Shown here: piece after piece, positions 59,831 to 64,000 of the stretch
How the letters are laid out: the number at the start of each line of letters is the position of its first letter
How positions within the stretch are numbered: position 1 is the first letter of the stretch
Assembly: GCF_000024165.1 (NCBI RefSeq)
Contig: NC_013194.1
Coordinates: forward strand, 2,976,001-3,040,000
Direction: 5' to 3'
Source: Accumulibacter phosphatis
GTDB lineage: Bacteria; Pseudomonadota; Gammaproteobacteria; Burkholderiales; Rhodocyclaceae
Length of the DNA stretch: 64,000 nt
Notes under the pieces: generated by a model
Databases searched by the model: none
Seen by the model: only the letters and a program-made list of their open reading frames with translations
Told to the model about the DNA's origin: nothing
Position numbers and translations under genes: made by a program

Positions 59831-60322
59831 TCAGGTCCGCTCCGATCCCGGCGGCAAGGGCTTCTTCGGGGAACTGTCGACGGCCGGCATCTGCAGGTCG
59901 CCGCGCCGCTCGAAGGGAATGCTGCCAAGGCCCGTCAGGCTGAAACGGCCGACGATACGATAGTCCACCCGGTCGCGCCCCCCCTTCTGCAGCTCGCGGA
60001 GCTGTTTCAGCGCGTTCCCCAGAGTGCTGGTCGCGGTGAGCTCGAGTACCGCTTCGCCAAAGCGCGGTACCCTGACGGTCTTGTCCGACACGCCCTTGAG
60101 GAAGGGCTGCCCGTTGAGTTCGACTTCGAACGTCAGTCCGTCGATCGGCAAGTCAACATCATTCGGATTCTGGATCCGCAACTGCAGGGAAAAGCGCTGC
60201 TCGAACAGCCCAAGCTGAGTCAGCTTCAGGCCGGCCAGGCTGGCTTCGGGTTTCTGCGACAGCCCGGCGAGATTCGCGCAAGCGGCCAGCAAGGCGACCA
60301 GGACGATGATCAGCGCTCGCAT
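59831..60322 (-). CDS. LEA-type-2 (WHy domain) lipoprotein
   Basis: This 163-residue protein has a short signal with lipobox LLAAC (Cys15) and a WHy/LEA-2 domain: FEQRFSLQLRIQNPNDVDLP, then GLTFEVELNGQPFLKGVS and VLELTATSTL. Bacterial members are periplasmic lipoproteins of uncertain role, possibly in stress tolerance. It overlaps the 3-prime end of the beta-hydroxyacid dehydrogenase gene by 13 bases and is on the same strand. Confidence 0.85.
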   Translation of the reverse strand: MRALIIVLVALLAACANLAGLSQKPEASLAGLKLTQLGLFEQRFSLQLRIQNPNDVDLPIDGLTFEVELNGQPFLKGVSDKTVRVPRFGEAVLELTATSTLGNALKQLRELQKGGRDRVDYRIVGRFSLTGLGSIPFERRGDLQMPAVDSSPKKPLPPGSERT

Positions 60323-61194
60323 GCCGCGCTCGCAACAGATTCAAGGACGCGCAACAGGCTGGCCGTGTCGCTATGGCCCCAACCCCTGGCCATCAACGCA
60401 TTGAGTTGCTGGCCGACGGCGGCGGCAACCGGCACCGGTACGCCGAGGCGATAGGCTTCGGCGAGCACGACGCCGTAGTCCTTGTGATGCAGGCGCGCCT
60501 CGACGCCGGCAGAAAAATCGCGGTCGACCATCCTGCCGCCCATCACTTCGAGCACCCGGCTGCAGGCCGAGCCACCGGCGAGTGCCCGCCGCACGCTCGC
60601 CGGATCGGCTCCGGCCGCGGCGGCGAAGTGCAGCGCCTCGGCGACCGCCTGGATCGCGCCGACCATGACCATCTGGTTGCACGCCTTGGCGACCTGCCCG
60701 GCACCGTTGTCGCCGACATGCACGATGGTCTTGCCGAGACATTCGAGCAGGGGTAACACCCGTTCGAGGACGGCCGCCTTGCCGCCGACCATGATCGCCA
60801 GTGTCGCGGCGATAGCGCCCTGCTCGCCGCCGGAAACCGGCGCGTCGAGCATCTCGACGCCCTGCCGGGACAGGCGCCGCGCCAGCGACCGAGCCGTCTC
60901 GGGAGCGATGGTGCTCATGTCCACGAGAATCGAACCGGCCGCAAAGCCTTCGCCGAGACCGCCGGCGTCGAGCGCCACGTGCTCGACGTCGGCGCTGCCG
61001 GTAACGATGGTGAACACCACCTCGGAACGTCGGGCGACATCCGCCGCGCTGGCACATTGGACCGCGCCGGCAGCAATCAGCGGCGCGGCGGCCTCGGGTC
61101 GGCGCGCCCACAGCGCCAACGAGTGCCCGGCGCGCAGCAGGTGCAGCGCCATTGGCCGGCCCATCGCGCCAAGGCCGACGAAACCGACGCGCAT
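60310..61194 (-). CDS. Beta-hydroxyacid dehydrogenase (HIBADH family), copy 2
   Basis: This 294-residue NAD(P)-dependent enzyme starts at ATG 61194 (MRVGFVGLGAMGRPMALHLL). It has the Rossmann GxGxMG, the LDAPVSGGEQGAIAATLAIM block and GDNGAGQVAKACNQ with the catalytic Lys. Relatives include 3-hydroxyisobutyrate dehydrogenase and tartronate semialdehyde reductase. Its start overlaps the stop of the adjacent similar gene (TGATG). The precise substrate is unknown. Confidence 0.88.
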   Translation of the reverse strand: MRVGFVGLGAMGRPMALHLLRAGHSLALWARRPEAAAPLIAAGAVQCASAADVARRSEVVFTIVTGSADVEHVALDAGGLGEGFAAGSILVDMSTIAPETARSLARRLSRQGVEMLDAPVSGGEQGAIAATLAIMVGGKAAVLERVLPLLECLGKTIVHVGDNGAGQVAKACNQMVMVGAIQAVAEALHFAAAAGADPASVRRALAGGSACSRVLEVMGGRMVDRDFSAGVEARLHHKDYGVVLAEAYRLGVPVPVAAAVGQQLNALMARGWGHSDTASLLRVLESVASAACER

Positions 61195-62072
61195 CACGAC
61201 TCGCCGCCGGACAGGCGCTCGAGCAGTTTGAGAATGGCGATCGAATCCTCTTCGCCGAGTCCCGAACCGACCATGGCGTTGTACATCTGCGCGGTCGCCG
61301 CCGACACCGGCAGGCACAGACCCAGTTCATGCGCACTCTGCATGACGATGTTCATGTCCTTCTGGTGCATCCAGGACTTGAAGCCCGGCTTGAAGTTGCG
61401 ATCGAGCATGCGCTGGCCGTGATTCTCGAGAATCTTCGAATAGGCAAAGCCGCCGAGCAGCGCTTCGCGCACCCGGGCGGGATCGACGCCACTCCGGGCG
61501 GCGAAGTTCAGCGCTTCGGCGACGGTCAGCACACCGACACCGGTGACGATCTGATTGGCCGCCTTGGCCACCTGCCCGGCACCCGAATCGCCGACATGAA
61601 CGATGTTCTTGCCCATGCAGGCAAGAGCCGGCCGCGCGCTGTCGAAAGCGGCAGCGCTGCCGCCGACCATGATCGACAGGGTCCCGGCAATTGCGCCGAC
61701 CTCGCCGCCGGACACCGGAGCATCGAGAAAGTCGATCCCGCGCGCGTGCAGGCGGGCGGCAATGTCGCGCGCGGCCGCCGGCCGAATGGTGCTCATATCG
61801 ACGGCGACGAGCCCCGCCCGAGGACTATTGGCGACGCCCTGCTCGCCGAGCATCACCTGTTCGACGTCAGGAGCATCGGCGACCATCGAGATCACGATAT
61901 CGGCCGCCTCGGCGAGAGCGGCGGGACTCGCCGCGCCGGCGGCGCCGGCATCGAGCAGCGGCTGCATTGATTCGGGCCGGCGCGCCCAGACGCTGACCTG
62001 ATGCCCCCCCTGCAGCAAATTCAGCGCCATCGGGCGCCCCATGATACCCAGACCGATGAATCCGATTTTCAT
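61194..62072 (-). CDS. Beta-hydroxyacid dehydrogenase (GarR/GlxR-like), copy 1
   Basis: This 292-residue enzyme starts at ATG 62072 (MKIGFIGLGIMGRPMALNLL). It has FLDAPVSGGEVGAIAGTLSI, GDSGAGQVAKAANQI and MHQKDMNIVMQSA, close to 2-hydroxy-3-oxopropionate (tartronate semialdehyde) reductases. It is first of the tandem pair; the second copy is clearly related but more divergent. A glyoxylate or glycerate role is likely for this copy, by family only. Confidence 0.88.
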   Translation of the reverse strand: MKIGFIGLGIMGRPMALNLLQGGHQVSVWARRPESMQPLLDAGAAGAASPAALAEAADIVISMVADAPDVEQVMLGEQGVANSPRAGLVAVDMSTIRPAAARDIAARLHARGIDFLDAPVSGGEVGAIAGTLSIMVGGSAAAFDSARPALACMGKNIVHVGDSGAGQVAKAANQIVTGVGVLTVAEALNFAARSGVDPARVREALLGGFAYSKILENHGQRMLDRNFKPGFKSWMHQKDMNIVMQSAHELGLCLPVSAATAQMYNAMVGSGLGEEDSIAILKLLERLSGGES

Positions 62073-62142
62073 TGCCGTATCCCTTCTGTGCACCTGACGA
62101 TAAAGCCTGGCAGTCTAACAACAACGCGGCCGGCGCAACGCT

Positions 62143-62556
62143 TCAGCCGATCACCGTGACGACGATCCGGCGCCGATGCGGAATCGTCCGGTGCTCCCAG
62201 AGATAGATCCCCTGCCAGGTTCCGAGCCGCATTTCACCGTTGCCGACCGGCACGCTTAGCGATGCCCCGGCCAGGATATTGCGCCCATGCGCCGCCATGT
62301 CGTCATCGCCTTCGTCGTCGTGCCGATAGGCAGCGTCGCCATCCGGCGCCCAGCGCGCGGCCAGCGTCTCGAGATCGCGGCGCACCGAGGGATCGGCGTT
62401 CTCGGTCAGCACCACCGAGCAACTGGTGTGTTGGACGAAAACGTTGACCAGGCCCACGGCGAATCCTGCCGCGCCGACGATCCTGGCCACCTCGTCGGTG
62501 ATCTCGATGGTGCCGCGACCGCGACTATGGACGTCAAAACTCTGCTGGTAAGCCAT
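62143..62556 (-). CDS. yjbQ: YjbQ-family protein (secondary thiamine-phosphate synthase type)
   Basis: This 137-residue YjbQ/UPF0047 protein has VFVQHTSCSVVLTENADPSV, HDDEGDDDMAAH and LGTWQGIYLWEHR, with the conserved His residues of the family. Some members show weak thiamine-phosphate synthase activity; the physiological role is unclear. It is encoded between the dehydrogenase pair and DUF924. Confidence 0.9.
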   Translation of the reverse strand: MAYQQSFDVHSRGRGTIEITDEVARIVGAAGFAVGLVNVFVQHTSCSVVLTENADPSVRRDLETLAARWAPDGDAAYRHDDEGDDDMAAHGRNILAGASLSVPVGNGEMRLGTWQGIYLWEHRTIPHRRRIVVTVIG

Positions 62557-62577
62557 GCCTTCGTCCTCCGTCTACCA

Positions 62578-63117
62578 CTAGAACGCCGACCCCGGCGTTT
62601 TCAGGAACTCGAGTTCTGCGGGCGTCGATGTACGACCCAGGACGGCATTGCGGTGCGGGTAGCGCCCGAAACGCTCAATCACCGCCTGGTGTCGCCGTTC
62701 GAAGTCGAGATTGCCTTCCATGCCCGGCGTCGCGAACAGCCTGACAGCCAGGGCATGGATTGCCGCCGACTCGCTGTGCATGTAGGGCATGTAGAGAAAC
62801 GCCCGGCGGCCGGCGTCGAGCGCCCTGTCGAGTCCGGCGGCGACGGCTTCCTGGGCGAGCACCAGGGCCATGCCGTCGGCGGCGAAAGCCTCCGCACGAC
62901 CGCGATGGATGTTTCGCGAAAACTGGTCGAGGACGATGATCTCAGCCAGCCGGCCATCAGCGGTGGCGCGCCACGCGTACAGTTCGCCACGCGTGGCCGC
63001 CGCATGCGCGCTGCCAAAGCGCGAGCTGACCAGGCGATCGAAGGCATCCGACTTGGCCCACCACTGCGCCGGGGTTACCTCGTCGAACCAGAAGGCCACT
63101 ACCTCAGTGGGTGTCAT
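62578..63117 (-). CDS. DUF924 family protein
   Basis: This 179-residue protein matches DUF924, a TPR-like alpha-helical family: VVAFWFDEVTPAQWWAKSDA, IIVLDQFSRNIHRG, LYMPYMHSESA and ERFGRYPHRNAVLGR. The family has no assigned reaction. It ends 21 bases before the yjbQ start on the same strand and may be cotranscribed with it. Confidence 0.88.
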   Translation of the reverse strand: MTPTEVVAFWFDEVTPAQWWAKSDAFDRLVSSRFGSAHAAATRGELYAWRATADGRLAEIIVLDQFSRNIHRGRAEAFAADGMALVLAQEAVAAGLDRALDAGRRAFLYMPYMHSESAAIHALAVRLFATPGMEGNLDFERRHQAVIERFGRYPHRNAVLGRTSTPAELEFLKTPGSAF

Positions 63118-63170
63118 CAGAACACTCCCGCCGCCGTGCGGCCCGCCATACGCATCAATTTCGTCCTCGA

Positions 63171-63590
63171 TCAGTTGTCGCTGCCGACTTTCGCCCGCAG
63201 CAGTTTCACGACACCGCGCCTGAGCTTGCTGTCGACGCGCCGCCGCTGCGACCCGTGGCTCGGCCGCGTCGGTCGGCGCGGCGCCGGCGTGTACGCGGCC
63301 CGCGCGATCAGCTCGCGCAAGCGTGTGAGTGCGTCGAGGCGATTGCGTTCGAGGCTGCGGTGCGCTTGTGCCTTGATGATCACGACGCCCTCGTTGCTGA
63401 TCCGCTGGTCGCGCAGTTGCCGCAAGCTCTCCTTGAGGTCTTCGGGGAGCGACGAGGCGCCGATATCGAAACGCAGGTGGATGGCATTCGACACCTTGTT
63501 GACGTTCTGCCCGCCCGCCCCCTGCGCACGAATGGCGAGGAACTCGATCTCGTCCTCGCGCAGTTCGACCGGTGTCGACACCCCGGGCAT
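63171..63590 (-). CDS. arfB: Alternative ribosome-rescue peptidyl-tRNA hydrolase
   Basis: This 139-residue protein starts at ATG 63590. It has the catalytic GGQ (AQGAGGQNVNKVSNAIHLRF) and a basic C-terminal tail (PRRPTRPSHGSQRRRVDSKL) that inserts into the mRNA channel of stalled ribosomes. ArfB/YaeJ frees peptides from non-stop complexes. The longer frame to 63854 overlaps the DUF1415 gene and is not used. Confidence 0.92.
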   Translation of the reverse strand: MPGVSTPVELREDEIEFLAIRAQGAGGQNVNKVSNAIHLRFDIGASSLPEDLKESLRQLRDQRISNEGVVIIKAQAHRSLERNRLDALTRLRELIARAAYTPAPRRPTRPSHGSQRRRVDSKLRRGVVKLLRAKVGSDN

Positions 63591-63597
63591 CGTCGGC

Positions 63598-64000
63598 CTA
63601 CCCGTTCTCGCCCGGCGGTGTGCCGACGCCCAGGTTCCGCCAGCCGTCGATGCCCAGATCCCGGAGCGTCTGCAGATTGCGCTCGTAGATCGCCGCAGCG
63701 TCGGGGAAGGCGGCAACCGCGCGGTCGATGCTGGCTTCGCGCAGCAGGTGCAAGGTCGGGAAGGGCGAGCGGTTGGTGCAGTTGGTGATGTCGTCCGGCT
63801 CTGTATCGGCGAAAACGTAGTCCGGATGGAAACTGGCGACCTGCACGATGCCATCGAGTCGATGCATGCGCAGCACCACCTCGGCGAGATCGAGAAAGCG
63901 CGTGAAGTCGTCGAAAGCGTTCAGTACCCAGGGGTGGATCAGCAGCGTCGTGTCGACCGCCGCCGGCGCGGCCCCCACCAGCGCGTGCAACTCGCGCTCG
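63598..64000 (-). CDS. DUF1415 family protein (cut by window end)
   Basis: The open frame runs off the right edge; 133 codons are visible. It matches DUF1415: DTTLLIHPWVLNAFDDFTRF, VASFHPDYVFADTEPDDITN, SPFPTLHLLREASIDRAVAA and YERNLQTLRDLGIDGW. The function is unknown. The first visible codons (ERELHALVG) continue from outside, so the apparent TTG start at 63990 is not real. It lies 7 bases upstream of arfB. Confidence 0.88.
   Translation of the reverse strand, partial: ERELHALVGAAPAAVDTTLLIHPWVLNAFDDFTRFLDLAEVVLRMHRLDGIVQVASFHPDYVFADTEPDDITNCTNRSPFPTLHLLREASIDRAVAAFPDAAAIYERNLQTLRDLGIDGWRNLGVGTPPGENG

Noticed and set aside
1..64000. tRNA, rRNA, prophage integrase or attachment sites
   Set aside because: Reading both strands gave no cloverleaf-like sequence, rRNA segment, integrase or long direct repeats. 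A covariance-model scan would be needed to exclude small RNAs.

Overview
The window is GC-rich (roughly two thirds G+C, with strong G/C preference at third codon positions). It reads as a chromosomal segment of a betaproteobacterium, most plausibly Rhodocyclales and perhaps an Accumulibacter-like lineage. That placement rests on overall gene style: paired 2-oxoacid:ferredoxin oxidoreductase genes, large PAS hybrid kinases, a NACHT-WD40 giant and an early-cobalt-insertion cobalamin cluster. It is an inference; no rRNA or tRNA gene was found to confirm it.

Layout, left to right. 1-1622: end of korA and complete korB. 1707-2257: a zinc-ribbon plus nuclease gene broken by a frameshift. 2391-3248: psd. 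3310-5067: a SIR2-like protein with an unusual active site. 5473-8719: DUF4166, DUF2269 and SDR genes below a membrane-anchored AraC-type regulator. 9162-10706: a chemotaxis receptor. 10851-13529: two exported proteins, a lipoprotein and a YbaY-NlpE-META fusion. 13650-17293: a compact FkbH-ACP-GNAT-VOC-methyltransferase operon with gene remnants upstream. 17907-29007: an 11-kb signalling operon holding three PAS histidine kinases, an HD-GYP response regulator and a periplasmic solute-binding protein.

29415-36656 is the most striking locus. It encodes a nitrilase-fold hydrolase, a winged-helix protein and a 1737-residue protein combining a MinD/ParA-like ATPase, a PD-(D/E)XK nuclease, a NACHT-type NTPase, pentapeptide repeats and fourteen near-identical WD40 repeats. 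It looks like a STAND-type biological conflict (defence) system. An orphan VapB follows it.

37060-46904, on the minus strand, is a cobalamin corrin-ring operon. In transcription order it reads cobO, cobB/cbiA, cobM, cbiX, cbiC, cbiD, cbiET, cobI, the two halves of cbiG, and cobJ. A clear cobalamin riboswitch lies upstream at about 47096-47302. No precorrin-6A reductase (cobK/cbiJ) is present in the cluster.

47500-64000: an OsmC-like protein; ispF and ispD; the AmmeMemoRadiSam trio followed by a hydrolase and a PLD-FHA fusion; a DUF2760-Hsp70-Hsp70 operon; a small ORF; a LEA-type lipoprotein; two tandem beta-hydroxyacid dehydrogenases; YjbQ; DUF924; ArfB; and a DUF1415 protein cut by the window end. 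No insertion sequence, CRISPR array or RNA gene other than the riboswitch was recognised.
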